DNA from: Clostridia bacterium | GTDB taxonomy: Bacteria; Bacillota; Clostridia; Oscillospirales; Acutalibacteraceae | Assembly (NCBI GenBank): GCA_017443805.1 | Contig: JAFSXY010000041.1 | Coordinates: 1-35,516 of the forward strand | Direction of reading: 5' to 3' | Length of the DNA stretch: 35,516 bases | Program-made: the position numbers and the translations under genes | The notes under the pieces: model-generated | The model's database searches: none | The model's input: only the letters and a program-made list of their open reading frames with translations | Told to the model about the DNA's origin: nothing | Part shown: piece by piece, positions 22,220-30,979 of the stretch | How positions within the stretch are numbered: the stretch's first letter is position 1 | How the letters are laid out: each line of letters starts with the position of its first letter

Positions 22220-23742
22220 GGCGCGCTCCAGTCGGCAATATTGAGGAACAGATTATCCTCCGTTGCCTCCACGCCGGAATTCATGCCGCGCGAATAGCAG
22301 AACTGGCCGTTGCGGAACGCAAGCGGCACAAAGGGCATCTCGGCATAAAAATCATTCAAAAACGTCTGCAGCTCCAGCCGGTCCGCCCGATAGAGCCCGT
22401 ACCGCCCGTCCACGGACAACAGCCCCGGGTCTATGCCGTAGGAGGCGGCGCCGCCCGCGTCGAAAAAGGGCGAAAGGTCCATGTTTTTCGCAAGCTTGAT
22501 CTCCGAAAGGTAAAGGTCGTAATCGCCCGCCGCCAGCGCGGCGCGGAACGCCTCTTCCGTGAGCAGCTCCACAGACAGGTTTATATTGACGCTCTCCAGC
22601 TGTTCCGCGATCAGCGCGGCCGCCGTGGGCATAAAGTTCCCTTCGTCCACGCAGATCAGCCTGTAAGAAAGCGTATCGCCGGAAAAGCCCGCGCCGACGG
22701 TATCCAGCAGCGCGTCGGCGGCGGCGGGATCGGCGTCGCCGGTCTGCTCCGCGGAAAAGCGCAGGGAGGCAAGCGCGTCCCAAGACGTGTTCATGGGGAA
22801 AAACGCCGCCCTTGCGTGGCCCAAAAACGCGTTGGCGCAGATGCTGCCGCGGGAGACCGCCAGCGATACCGCCCTGCGCACGTCGGCGGAGGAGAGCCGG
22901 TAGGACGCGTAATTGAAGCCGAGGAACACCAGATTGTTCAGATAGATCTCGCTGGCGCCGGAAAAGCTGCGCTTGGCGACGCCCTCCGACAGGTCCGTAT
23001 AAAAGCCGTCGATCTCACCCGTATCCAACAGGTGCATCAGGGACGTGTTGTCCGTAATATCATACAGCCGCACCGTACCGATCCGCGGACGCGCGCCCGC
23101 AAAGCGCGCGTTTTGCACAAGCGACAGCCGTAAACTGTCCGCCGTGAACACAAAACAACCGGAGCCGACGGGAAAACGGTCCGCATCCTCCGCCGTATCC
23201 GCCCGGACGACGGGGAAGGTCAGCAGATTGACGGCGTTGCAGTCCGGCGTATGCAGCGTAAACGTCAGCGTATAATTGCCGTCCGCCGTGCAGGACTCGA
23301 TATTGCGCAGCGATTCTCCGTACAAGGACGAAGCCTTCGCCTTTTCAAACGAATAGACCACGTCCGCCCCGGTCAGGGGCGCCCCGTCCGAAAAAACCAC
23401 GTCGTCCGCAAGCGTTACCCTAACGGAGTCCGGCGTCGGCGTTTCCTCCGCGGCCAGGACCCTGACCGGCATAAAGCCGCTGTCCAGACAGTAAAGGGAC
23501 TGGTACGCAAGCGGTATAAGCGAAGCGTTCAGCAGCGAAGCCGTATAAAACGGATTGACGCTGTCCAGCGACGTATACGGCAGCGTGAGCGTTTCCTCCG
23601 CCGGCGCGGCGGTCTCTTCCTCCGGGGCCGTCGTATCCTGCCCGTCGGCGGGCTTCTGCCGGCCGCAGGCGCACAAAAGCAGCGCCGCCGCCGAAACGAC
23701 AGCCGTACATTTTATAAGCTTACGTAATACAGAACCGTTCAA
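22216..23742 (-). CDS. Extracellular solute-binding lipoprotein, family 5 (peptide or nickel type)
   Basis: This 508-residue lipoprotein is a family 5 ABC transporter binding protein. The N-terminus has a hydrophobic stretch with lipobox-like LCAC (lipidated cysteine at 26), then an acidic Thr/Glu linker. The family pattern is seen in TLPYTSLDSVNPFYTAS, VTLADDVVFSDGAPLTGADVVYSFEKAK and FLGFNYASYRLSSADVRRAVSLAVSR. The start is TTG behind GGAAGGGCG, inside the 3' end of ymdB. An ATG further upstream gives an N-terminus without a signal peptide. There are no permease or ATPase genes in the window, so it is an orphan that needs a transporter from elsewhere or has a sensing role. Confidence 0.87.
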   Translation of the reverse strand: MNGSVLRKLIKCTAVVSAAALLLCACGRQKPADGQDTTAPEEETAAPAEETLTLPYTSLDSVNPFYTASLLNASLIPLAYQSLYCLDSGFMPVRVLAAEETPTPDSVRVTLADDVVFSDGAPLTGADVVYSFEKAKASSLYGESLRNIESCTADGNYTLTFTLHTPDCNAVNLLTFPVVRADTAEDADRFPVGSGCFVFTADSLRLSLVQNARFAGARPRIGTVRLYDITDNTSLMHLLDTGEIDGFYTDLSEGVAKRSFSGASEIYLNNLVFLGFNYASYRLSSADVRRAVSLAVSRGSICANAFLGHARAAFFPMNTSWDALASLRFSAEQTGDADPAAADALLDTVGAGFSGDTLSYRLICVDEGNFMPTAAALIAEQLESVNINLSVELLTEEAFRAALAAGDYDLYLSEIKLAKNMDLSPFFDAGGAASYGIDPGLLSVDGRYGLYRADRLELQTFLNDFYAEMPFVPLAFRNGQFCYSRGMNSGVEATEDNLFLNIADWSAP

Positions 23743-24499
23743 TGCTTTTCGCCCTTCCGTCGGTGTAATCCAATTCCACGGCCGCGCACTGCATTTCGCA
23801 CGCGCCCTCGGCAGGCTCGAACCGCACGGGCAGCCCCGTGCGCATCTTCTGCGTCGCACTTTCGGTTTTTACGCCCAGCACCGACTGCTTTACGCCCGTC
23901 ATGCCCGCGTCCGTAATATACGCCGTGCCGCCCGGTAAAATCTGTTCGTCCGCCGTTTGCACGTGCGTGTGCGTGCCGATCACGGCGCTCATCCTGCCGT
24001 CTAAATAAAAGCCAATCGCCCGTTTTTCGGAGGTGGCCTCCGCGTGGAAATCGAGCAGGGTGCAGAAAACGCGCTGTTCTGCAAAAAAGCGGACGGCTTC
24101 GTCCGCCGCGTCGAAGGGGTTTTCGGCATAGTCCATGTAAACGCTGCCGAGCAGATTTGCCACGCCCAGTCGCAGGCCGCCCTTTTCCAGCACCGTCATG
24201 CCGCGCCCCGGCGCCGTGCGGTGCAGATTTGCGGGCCGCAGCGCGCAGGAAAAACGCGCGTCCAGCGTGTCATAGATCTCCGCCCTGCGCAGCGTATGGT
24301 TGCCGCCGGTGACCAGATCCACGCCGCTTTCAAGCAGCCGCGCGTACGACGCGGGCGTGATCCCGTTGCCCGGCGCGGAATTTTCTCCGTTCGCGATGCA
24401 AAAATCAATACCCAGGTGCTTTTTGAACGCCGGCAGCGTCTGCCGCAAAAACGCGCAGCCCGGCGCACCGACGACGTCTCCGATAAAAAGGATCCTCAT
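23720..24499 (-). CDS. ymdB: YmdB-like metallophosphoesterase
   Basis: This 259-residue cytoplasmic enzyme belongs to the TIGR00282 family. B. subtilis YmdB hydrolyses cyclic nucleotides and affects the switch between motility and biofilm formation. Metal ligands are visible: D8 (FIGDVVG), E39 and N40 (NGENSA), N67 and H68 (GGNHTL), H152 (DFHAE), and H177 and H179 (GTHTHVQT). The family usually has W after NHT; here it is L. The position directly after rny is the arrangement known from Bacillus and Clostridia. The true start is the MRILFIG methionine; the frame is open upstream, but without family similarity. It overlaps the binding-protein gene by 23 bases. Confidence 0.92.
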   Translation of the reverse strand: MRILFIGDVVGAPGCAFLRQTLPAFKKHLGIDFCIANGENSAPGNGITPASYARLLESGVDLVTGGNHTLRRAEIYDTLDARFSCALRPANLHRTAPGRGMTVLEKGGLRLGVANLLGSVYMDYAENPFDAADEAVRFFAEQRVFCTLLDFHAEATSEKRAIGFYLDGRMSAVIGTHTHVQTADEQILPGGTAYITDAGMTGVKQSVLGVKTESATQKMRTGLPVRFEPAEGACEMQCAAVELDYTDGRAKSIERFCIT

Positions 24500-24537
24500 T
24501 CTGCTTTTTCCGTTCTTTCCTCTTAATGAAACAGAAC

Positions 24538-24563
24538 GGCTCCCTTGGACGTCCGCGGGAGCC
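24538..24563 (-). terminator. Hairpin between rny and ymdB
   Basis: GGCTCCC (24538-24544) pairs with GGGAGCC (24557-24563). There is no strong T run on the minus strand, so it is more likely a partial terminator or a processing element than a full stop. Confidence 0.45.
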
Positions 24564-24572
24564 TTGTGCGTT

Positions 24573-26132
24573 TTATTTTGCGTAATCAAAGACGCGGTTT
24601 TCCCGGATGATGTGTACCTTGATCTGTCCGGGGTAATCCAGCTCTTCCTCGATCTTTTTGGCAATGTCTCTTGCAAGGATCGCCATTTTGTCGTCGCTGA
24701 TCACGTCCGGTTTTACAATGATCCGCACTTCCCTGCCGGCCTGAATGGCAAAGGAGCGTTCCACACCGTTGAAGGACGTGGAGATCTCCTCCAGCTGCTC
24801 AAGCCGCTTGATATAGTTCTGCAGGTTCTCTCTGCGTGCGCCGGGACGCGCCGCGGAGATGGCGTCGGCCGCCTGGACCAGCACCGCCACGACGGTCTTG
24901 GCGTCCACGTCGCCGTGGTGCGCCTCGATGGCGTGCACGATCTCTTCTTTTTCTTTATACTTTCTTGCGTATTCCACACCGAGGGCGATGTGCGTGCCCT
25001 CCATCTCGTGGTCCAGCGCCTTACCGATATCGTGAAGCAGTCCGGCGCGTTTTGCCGCCTTGACGTCCGCGCCGAGCTCGGCGGCCATCAGTCCGGCAAG
25101 ATAGGAAACCTCCAGCGAGTGGTTCAATACGTTCTGCCCGTAGCTCGTACGGTATTTCAGACGGCCGAGCAGCTTTACAAGCTCGCCGTTGATGCCGTTG
25201 ACGCCGGCCTCGATCACGGCGCGTTCGCCCGCCTGCTTGATGGAAATATCCACCTCTTTTTTGGCCTTTTCAAACATCTCCTCAATTCTCGAGGGATGGA
25301 TCCGGCCGTCGGTGATCAGCTTTTCAAGCGTGAGCCGCGCGACCTCGCGCCGGACGGGGTCAAAGCTGGAAACGGTGATCGCCTCGGGCGTATCGTCAAT
25401 GATCAGGTCCACGCCCGTGATGCTTTCAAGGGTCCGGATGTTTCTGCCCTCGCGGCCGATGATGCGGCCCTTCATTTCATCGTTGGGCAGGTCCACCACC
25501 GAGACGGTCGCCTCCGCCACGTTCTCGGCGGCGCAGCGCTGAATGGCCGTGGAGATGATCTCCCTGGCGATGTTGTCCGCCTCTTCTCTCGTTCTCTGCT
25601 GCGCCTCCAGAATTTTGAGCGCCTTTTCGTGATCCAGCTCTCCCTCCAGATTTTTCAGCAGAAACTCCTTTGCCTGTTCTTTGGTATACCCGGAAATCTT
25701 TTCGAGCATATCAAACTGGCTTTTCTTCAGCGCCTCGACCTCCTGCAGCCTGTCCTCCGCTTCTTTGGTCTTCCTTGCGAGGTTGTCCTCTTTTTTTTCC
25801 AGCGACTCCATGCGCTTGTCGAGGGTCTCCTCCTTCTGGTTCAGCCTGCGTTCCTGACGCTGTACCTCGTTGCGTCTTTCTTTTATCTCCTTTTCGTACT
25901 CCGTACGTTCTCTGTGGATCTCGTCTTTCGCCTCCAGGATCGCCTCTCTCTTTTTCGTTTCGGCAGTGCTTAAAGCGTTGCTGACGATCCGTTTGGCCTC
26001 TTCCGTCGCGTCACCGAGCGCCTTTTCCGCAACCTTCTTCCGGCGGTTGTAACCGACCACAAACCCCAAAATGCAGAAAACCACGGCGGCAGCGGCGATC
26101 AGAACGATTGCCAATGTCAATCCGATTTTCAA
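24573..26132 (-). CDS. rny: Ribonuclease Y
   Basis: This 519-residue endoribonuclease starts mRNA decay at the membrane in Bacillota. The N-terminal helix (about residues 6-27) anchors it. A long charged coiled coil (30-200) is followed by the KH RNA-binding domain with [12 protein letters not shown] (223-234), then the HD domain with [11 protein letters not shown] and the metal pair H367-D368 in [15 protein letters not shown]. The length matches B. subtilis RNase Y. No ATG fits: the start is TTG (LKIGLTL) behind AGGAGG, which gives the normal length. The frame is open upstream, but that part does not resemble the family. It is transcribed from a promoter with a leader of about 140 bases. Confidence 0.94.
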   Translation of the reverse strand: MKIGLTLAIVLIAAAAVVFCILGFVVGYNRRKKVAEKALGDATEEAKRIVSNALSTAETKKREAILEAKDEIHRERTEYEKEIKERRNEVQRQERRLNQKEETLDKRMESLEKKEDNLARKTKEAEDRLQEVEALKKSQFDMLEKISGYTKEQAKEFLLKNLEGELDHEKALKILEAQQRTREEADNIAREIISTAIQRCAAENVAEATVSVVDLPNDEMKGRIIGREGRNIRTLESITGVDLIIDDTPEAITVSSFDPVRREVARLTLEKLITDGRIHPSRIEEMFEKAKKEVDISIKQAGERAVIEAGVNGINGELVKLLGRLKYRTSYGQNVLNHSLEVSYLAGLMAAELGADVKAAKRAGLLHDIGKALDHEMEGTHIALGVEYARKYKEKEEIVHAIEAHHGDVDAKTVVAVLVQAADAISAARPGARRENLQNYIKRLEQLEEISTSFNGVERSFAIQAGREVRIIVKPDVISDDKMAILARDIAKKIEEELDYPGQIKVHIIRENRVFDYAK

Positions 26133-26281
26133 AGAACCATTACACCTCCTGTTTTTTCGATTTTTCTCTTCGGTTTCGTATCCGTAAATGCCTTCCGGCA
26201 CGAGAAGTAAGTAATAATGCTTAAATATCACGATCTATTTAAAAAGTACGGGAAAGCCCATACTTATGCATTATCTTTAAT

Positions 26282-26310
26282 ATTTTATATTTTTTTATTA
26301 AAATTGTCAA
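26282..26310 (-). promoter_or_regulatory. Promoter of the rny unit
   Basis: On the minus strand TTGACA (26305-26310) and TAAAAT (26282-26287) are 17 bases apart. The region is very AT-rich. It leaves an untranslated leader of about 140 bases before rny, in which I see no known riboswitch. Confidence 0.8.
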
Positions 26311-26328
26311 GTAGTCTGCCTTTACAAA

Positions 26329-26958
26329 TTATAAAATTTCAAAATTTTTTATAAGAGCGGCAAGCGCCGGAACGTCCCGGCAGTAAAAATCGGCGTCTCG
26401 GGCGGTAAAATTGCCGTCCGGGTCAAACAGACAGGCGCGCACCCCGGCGTTTTTGCCTGCGCCGATATCGATCAGCCGGTCGCCGAGCATCAGCGTTTCC
26501 TCTTTTTTCAGCCCGTAGGTTGAAAGGATGTGCGCCAGCGCGTCCGGCGCTGGCTTATGCGGAAAGCCGTCCTCCGCCGTTACGCCCCCGGAAAACAGCC
26601 CGGCAAGCCCGTACCGCGCAAGATACGTATAGGCGACCTTGTCGCGGTGCGTATACAAAAAATGCCTGCCGCCGCGGTCGAAAACGGACCGCAGCAGGGC
26701 AGGGACGCCGTCAAAGGGACGTCCCTCCGGCTGAAAATCCAGATCGTTTTCGACCGCGTAGAATTCCTTTATAAACGCGTCGTCAACGCCGTAGAACCGG
26801 AAGGCGTCCCAAAGGGTGATCTTCATTTTTTTGTAGGCTTCGTCCGGAGAGACCGCCCGCCCGTGCCGCCGCATCGTCTCGCAGAAAGCCGAAAGCGTGT
26901 GCGGGTAGGTGTCGAACAGCATGCCGTCGAAGTCCCAAATAAAATTTTTAATCTTCAA
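26329..26958 (-). CDS. HAD-superfamily phosphatase
   Basis: This 209-residue cytoplasmic enzyme is a HAD hydrolase of the phosphoglycolate phosphatase-like (IA) group. Motif I is WDFDGMLFDT with the nucleophile D9 and D11. A helical cap domain (about residues 20-80) follows, with a T of motif II in LYTHRDK, the lysine of motif III in KPAPDALAHIL, and motif IV in LGDRLIDIGAGKNAG. The substrate cannot be read from this. The start overlaps the PnuC-like membrane protein gene by 11 bases, and it is the last of five overlapping genes. Confidence 0.9.
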   Translation of the reverse strand: MKIKNFIWDFDGMLFDTYPHTLSAFCETMRRHGRAVSPDEAYKKMKITLWDAFRFYGVDDAFIKEFYAVENDLDFQPEGRPFDGVPALLRSVFDRGGRHFLYTHRDKVAYTYLARYGLAGLFSGGVTAEDGFPHKPAPDALAHILSTYGLKKEETLMLGDRLIDIGAGKNAGVRACLFDPDGNFTARDADFYCRDVPALAALIKNFEIL

Positions 26959-28171
26959 TTTCTTTCTTTTGTACCGATTTGATGTATTTTGTCCATTTGA
27001 TATAGCCGTAGGTGGTGTTGGTGAAATAACCGAGCTTGAGCACCAGCAGCACGAACTGGCCGGAGAGGACGTTAATGGCAGACTCCAGCGCGGCGCAGAT
27101 ATACCAGGCGATCCACTGCTCGCGCAGGCGCAGCAGGATAAACACGCCGTTGACCACGCCCACCGCGGACGCGCAGGCGTCCAGATAGGCGATCACGACT
27201 TCAAGCGTCCGGTTTTGGATAAAATCGGACAGGAAATCCAAATGGGAGAGAAAATAACCGACGACCACCGTCCAGACCACGATGCCGGCGATGATCAGCG
27301 CTTCCTGCCAGCCCTTGAGCGTACGCACGACGGTAAGCTCTTCTTCCTGCTTATCCGGATGGCGGTGCCAGTTGATAAAGCTGAGGATATCACACGGCAG
27401 CCAGAAAAACAGCGTCGTCGCCATGGTGGCGAACCGGTACATCAAAACGATGCAGATCACGATCTCCGTGATCTCCACGAACACGGAAACGATGAAATTC
27501 CACTTGCTCTGCTTGGAGATCAGCAGCTCGCAGAGGATATTCAAAAACGTATCCAGCAGATACAGCGCCATGATGACAAGCCCGTTGACGCCGTTTGCCT
27601 CCTCCTCCGGGAACAGCAGCGAAAAAATCGCCGCCAAAACCAGAATGGACAAAAACCAGATCTGCTCGTAATCGGTAAAATGCCTGCCGAAGAAAAGAAC
27701 GACGGCAAGGCCCACGGCGGTCAGCAGACAGGCCATGGCGATCCCGAACAGATTTGCCTCCTCGCTCGCGTACAGCGCGCGCTGCGCTTTGTGCAGCTCC
27801 GCATCCGTTGCGGGGTGATCGAACGTAAACGATCTGCGTCCGTCGCCGTAGATATGGCCCGTGACCGACGCGTTTTCGGGCAGAGCCTCGTATTCCTCCG
27901 GCGAGTACGTGATCTCCAGCGTATAGCCGATATCACCGTTAAGGAACATATATTCCACGGGATATTTTTTTAAGTCCTCGTCCGGCTCCTCCTCCGCGGG
28001 GACGCGCACGAACACGGCCTCCTGATAAAAGACCATGGCTCTGCCGGCGCCTTTTTCGATCCGGACCGCGGCAAGGATCAGCAGCGCGGCCGTTACGGCG
28101 GCCAAAAGGACCGCGAACGCGGCCTTTATGCGTTTGGCAGGCTTTGAATTCATAAAACAGGCAATATTCAT
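26948..28171 (-). CDS. PnuC-like membrane protein with an extra N-terminal domain
   Basis: This 407-residue protein begins with one membrane helix (about residues 15-36), then about 100 residues outside the membrane (beta-rich, ending near residue 138), then about nine helices. The C-terminal half (about 200-395) resembles the NMN/vitamin transporter PnuC: SKWNFIVSV, ILSFINWHRH, a Trp-rich REQWIAWYICAALES segment and a final NTTYGYIKWTKY. PnuC proteins usually have only about 200-250 residues, so the N-terminal extension with its soluble domain is unusual. The ATG overlaps the preceding gene's stop as ATGA. The transported molecule may be a vitamin-like nucleoside; the family call is moderate. 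Confidence 0.72.
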   Translation of the reverse strand: MNIACFMNSKPAKRIKAAFAVLLAAVTAALLILAAVRIEKGAGRAMVFYQEAVFVRVPAEEEPDEDLKKYPVEYMFLNGDIGYTLEITYSPEEYEALPENASVTGHIYGDGRRSFTFDHPATDAELHKAQRALYASEEANLFGIAMACLLTAVGLAVVLFFGRHFTDYEQIWFLSILVLAAIFSLLFPEEEANGVNGLVIMALYLLDTFLNILCELLISKQSKWNFIVSVFVEITEIVICIVLMYRFATMATTLFFWLPCDILSFINWHRHPDKQEEELTVVRTLKGWQEALIIAGIVVWTVVVGYFLSHLDFLSDFIQNRTLEVVIAYLDACASAVGVVNGVFILLRLREQWIAWYICAALESAINVLSGQFVLLVLKLGYFTNTTYGYIKWTKYIKSVQKKEIED

Positions 28172-29445
28172 ACCGTAATAAGACCTCTTTCAAGAAGCTT
28201 TTGGACAGACATCAGAATGCCGAGCTTGGCGTGGTGCCAGGTAAGCCCGCCCTGGAAATACACGGCGTAGGGCGGACGCACGGGCCCGTCGGCGGAGAGC
28301 TCGATGGAAGAGCCCTGCACGAAGGCGCCTGCCGCCATTATGACGGGATCGGCATAGCCCGGAATGGGATCGGGCACGGGGGCGACATAGCTGTCCACGG
28401 GCGCCGCGGCCTGGATGCCGAGGCAAAACGCCTCCATCGCCGCAGGCGAACCCAGCTCGATGCTCTGAATGATATCGTGCCGGGATTCGTCGGCTTTCGG
28501 CAGCACGTGAAAACCGAGCTTTTCGTAGACCTTCGCCGCGAAGACCGCGCCCTTGACGGCGCCGGAGACGACCTGCGGCGAGAGAAAAAAGCCCTGATAC
28601 AGACTGCCCAGCACGGAAAGGCTTGCGCCGACGTCCTGCCCCACGCCGGGGGCGGAGAGACGGTAATGGCAGCGGTCGATACATTTTTTCGTGCCGGCGA
28701 TATAGCCGCCGGTCGGCGCAAGGCCGCCGCCGGGATTTTTGATCAGCGAGCCGACGAGCATATCCGCGCCGACGTCCGAGGGTTCAAGCGCCTCGGTAAA
28801 CTCGCCGTAGCAGTTGTCCACCATCACGGTCAGACCGGGCTTGCACGCCTTGATAAAAGCGATCAGCTCGCCGATCTGCGCGACCGAAAACGAGGGGCGC
28901 ATCTGATACCCTTTGGAGCGTTGGATCGTGACCAGCTTTGTTTTTTTATTGATCGCCTGCTTGATGCCGGCGTAATCAAAACTCCCGTCCGAAAGCAAAT
29001 CCACCTGCCGGTAGGAAACGCCATACTCCTTTAAAGAGCAGGCGCTCTCCCGGATGCCAATGACCTCCTCCAGCGTATCGTAGGGCTTCCCTACGGGAGA
29101 GAGCAGCTCATCCCCCGGCAGGAGGTTCGCCGAGAGCGCGACCGCCAGCGCGTGCGTCCCGCAGGTCAGGTGCGGCCGTACAAGCGCCGCCTCCGTATGA
29201 AAAACGTCGGCGTACACGCGCTCCAGCGTATCCCTGCCCTTATCGTCGTGGCCGTAGCCGTTGGTCCCCGTGAGACAGGATGCGTCCACACGGTTGTCCT
29301 GCATGGCCTTTAAGACCTTGGCCTGATTATATTCCGCAGTCTCGTCGATAAGCCGAAAACGGTCCTGCAGCGTCTGCAAAACCGTTTCTCCGAGCGTGAT
29401 CACGGCGTCGCTTACGCCGAGGCTGTTATAGATCTCTCTGTTCAT
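28168..29445 (-). CDS. Methionine gamma-lyase family PLP enzyme
   Basis: This 425-residue cytoplasmic protein belongs to the methionine gamma-lyase / aluminium resistance family (PF06838, B. subtilis YnbB type), which has the fold I arrangement of PLP enzymes. TNGYGHDDKGRDTLERVYADVF (about residues 61-82) and RPHLTCGTHAL are family marks. D210 in VMVDNCYGEF would hold the pyridine nitrogen, and K236 in GSLIKNPGGGLAPTGGYIAG is the likely PLP lysine. The start follows GAGAGGAAAAGC and overlaps the upstream kinase gene by 20 bases. Members are poorly characterised, so the reaction may be a C-S lyase or another elimination. Confidence 0.88.
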   Translation of the reverse strand: MNREIYNSLGVSDAVITLGETVLQTLQDRFRLIDETAEYNQAKVLKAMQDNRVDASCLTGTNGYGHDDKGRDTLERVYADVFHTEAALVRPHLTCGTHALAVALSANLLPGDELLSPVGKPYDTLEEVIGIRESACSLKEYGVSYRQVDLLSDGSFDYAGIKQAINKKTKLVTIQRSKGYQMRPSFSVAQIGELIAFIKACKPGLTVMVDNCYGEFTEALEPSDVGADMLVGSLIKNPGGGLAPTGGYIAGTKKCIDRCHYRLSAPGVGQDVGASLSVLGSLYQGFFLSPQVVSGAVKGAVFAAKVYEKLGFHVLPKADESRHDIIQSIELGSPAAMEAFCLGIQAAAPVDSYVAPVPDPIPGYADPVIMAAGAFVQGSSIELSADGPVRPPYAVYFQGGLTWHHAKLGILMSVQKLLERGLITV

Positions 29446-30979
29446 GCTTTTCCTCTCCCCCGTCGCTGCGTTTGACGTCAAACCAGAACTCCACGCCGCC
29501 GTCCACGTTTTCCACGCCGTAGCTTTCGCCGTGCAGCTCCTGGATGGCGACCACGATCGCCAGGCCGAGCCCGAACCGCCCCTGCGAGCGGGACAAAGAC
29601 TTGTCCGCCCGGTAAAACGAAGTCCAGATCTTATCGATATCCTTTGCGTCGATATGGTTTCCGGTGTTGAATATGCAGACGCGCCACGCGTTTTCCGTCT
29701 CCCTGCAGTAGGCGCGGATCCGTTTTTCCCCGTCCGCGTGGGAAACGGCGTTGGACAGATAATTATTGACGACGGACGACAGGATCAGCTTATCGCCGTT
29801 GCCCGTCAGGCCCGCCGGAATGTCGTTTTGGACCGTGATCCCCTTTTCCTCCAGGATGGAAGCGTTGCGCTCGAACCAGTCCTCCGCCAGCTCCCGGACG
29901 TCAAAATCCTCCCGCACGGGCACATAGGCGCCGGAGGCGTATTTCGTGATCTCCAGCAGCTTTACGATCATCGTGTTCATGCGGCCTGCCTCGTCCGCGA
30001 TGATATCGCAATACTTGTCGGCGGCGTCGGCGTTGCCGGCGGCGTAAAACATTTTTGCGCCCTCGGCATACCCCTGGATAATGGCGATGGGCGTTTTCAT
30101 CTCATGCGAAAGGCCGGAAATAAAGGTCTGGCGGAGATTGTCGATCGTGCGCTCGTTCTCGATATCCTCAAGCAGCTTTTCGTTTTTCTGCTTTAGGTCT
30201 GTAAGCGCCTCGTCCAGGCTGTCCGAAAGGGTATTGATGCTCTGGGCAAGGTCCGTAAGCTCCGTCATTTTCGTCTCGGGGCATTTCTGCGAAAAATCCA
30301 GCTTTGCGATCTTATCCGTGATGTCCCGCATTACGGAGATGGGGCGGATGATGCGCTTGATAAAGATCCAGATTATCAAAAGCCCGATCACCATCAGCAG
30401 CATAACGGTCAAAAAGGAGATCGTGAAGTCGATCTTTGTTGTGGAGCTGATCTGACTGACCTGGATACAGACCTTTAACTGTTCCCCGCCGGGCAGCGTC
30501 TGGTAGCAGTCCAAAAACGTCACGTCCGCCTGTGTGGAACGGTATTCCTCGATCAGAAAGCCCTTGCTGCCCGCCTGCATGGAGCCGTAGACCGTTTCGT
30601 AATCCAGCTGATATACGCTGTCCACCGTCGGCGCGTCGTTTAAGTTTGCCGGCAGCTCGTCGATCAGCGCGCGGGAGGAATAAATAAAGCGTCCGTCCCG
30701 CGTATACAGCTCTACCGTTGAGTCGTACTCTTTTTCAACGGCCTTGAGCGTCTCCGTAAACCCCGCGCTCCCGTACGCATCCTCGATCTCGCTGGTGGCA
30801 ATCCACAGCCGGGTGCCGGGCGTCAGATAGAACGCCCATTCGGGCAAAAAAGTATAAACCAGTACCGGGATCAGGACCGACAGGAGCAAAATCAGTACGA
30901 TGCCGCCCATCAGTCTGGAGCCGATATTGGTCTGTTTTTTTCTTTTATTGCTTTTTTGAAGCTGTCTGTTCCGTGCCAT
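29426..30979 (-). CDS. Sensor histidine kinase, HAMP type
   Basis: This 517-residue membrane kinase has a first helix (about residues 25-45), an extracellular sensor domain of about 140 residues, a second helix (187-208), a HAMP linker, a HisKA domain with the phosphorylated histidine H292 in ISGLSHEMKTPIAIIQG, and a complete ATPase domain with the N box NNYLSNAVSHA and the G2 box GLGLAIV. It is an EnvZ/VanS-like kinase in layout. The start overlaps the response regulator gene by 35 bases, behind GAGGCGGGCG. Its partner regulator is encoded directly upstream. The signal is unknown; the next genes in the operon may be what it controls. Confidence 0.92.
   Translation of the reverse strand: MARNRQLQKSNKRKKQTNIGSRLMGGIVLILLLSVLIPVLVYTFLPEWAFYLTPGTRLWIATSEIEDAYGSAGFTETLKAVEKEYDSTVELYTRDGRFIYSSRALIDELPANLNDAPTVDSVYQLDYETVYGSMQAGSKGFLIEEYRSTQADVTFLDCYQTLPGGEQLKVCIQVSQISSTTKIDFTISFLTVMLLMVIGLLIIWIFIKRIIRPISVMRDITDKIAKLDFSQKCPETKMTELTDLAQSINTLSDSLDEALTDLKQKNEKLLEDIENERTIDNLRQTFISGLSHEMKTPIAIIQGYAEGAKMFYAAGNADAADKYCDIIADEAGRMNTMIVKLLEITKYASGAYVPVREDFDVRELAEDWFERNASILEEKGITVQNDIPAGLTGNGDKLILSSVVNNYLSNAVSHADGEKRIRAYCRETENAWRVCIFNTGNHIDAKDIDKIWTSFYRADKSLSRSQGRFGLGLAIVVAIQELHGESYGVENVDGGVEFWFDVKRSDGGEEKHEQRDL

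Noticed and set aside
24300..25973. A 557-codon open frame on the plus strand opposite rny
   Set aside because: It is exactly antisense to the well-conserved rny gene and has no ribosome site or domain.
26909..29034. Long plus-strand open frames opposite the PnuC-like and PLP enzyme genes
   Set aside because: They mirror the real minus-strand genes in a GC-rich codon context and show no ribosome site, signal or fold.
29446..29700. SAM or T-box riboswitch before the methionine gamma-lyase family gene
   Set aside because: The gene lies inside an operon and overlaps the kinase gene; no leader exists there.
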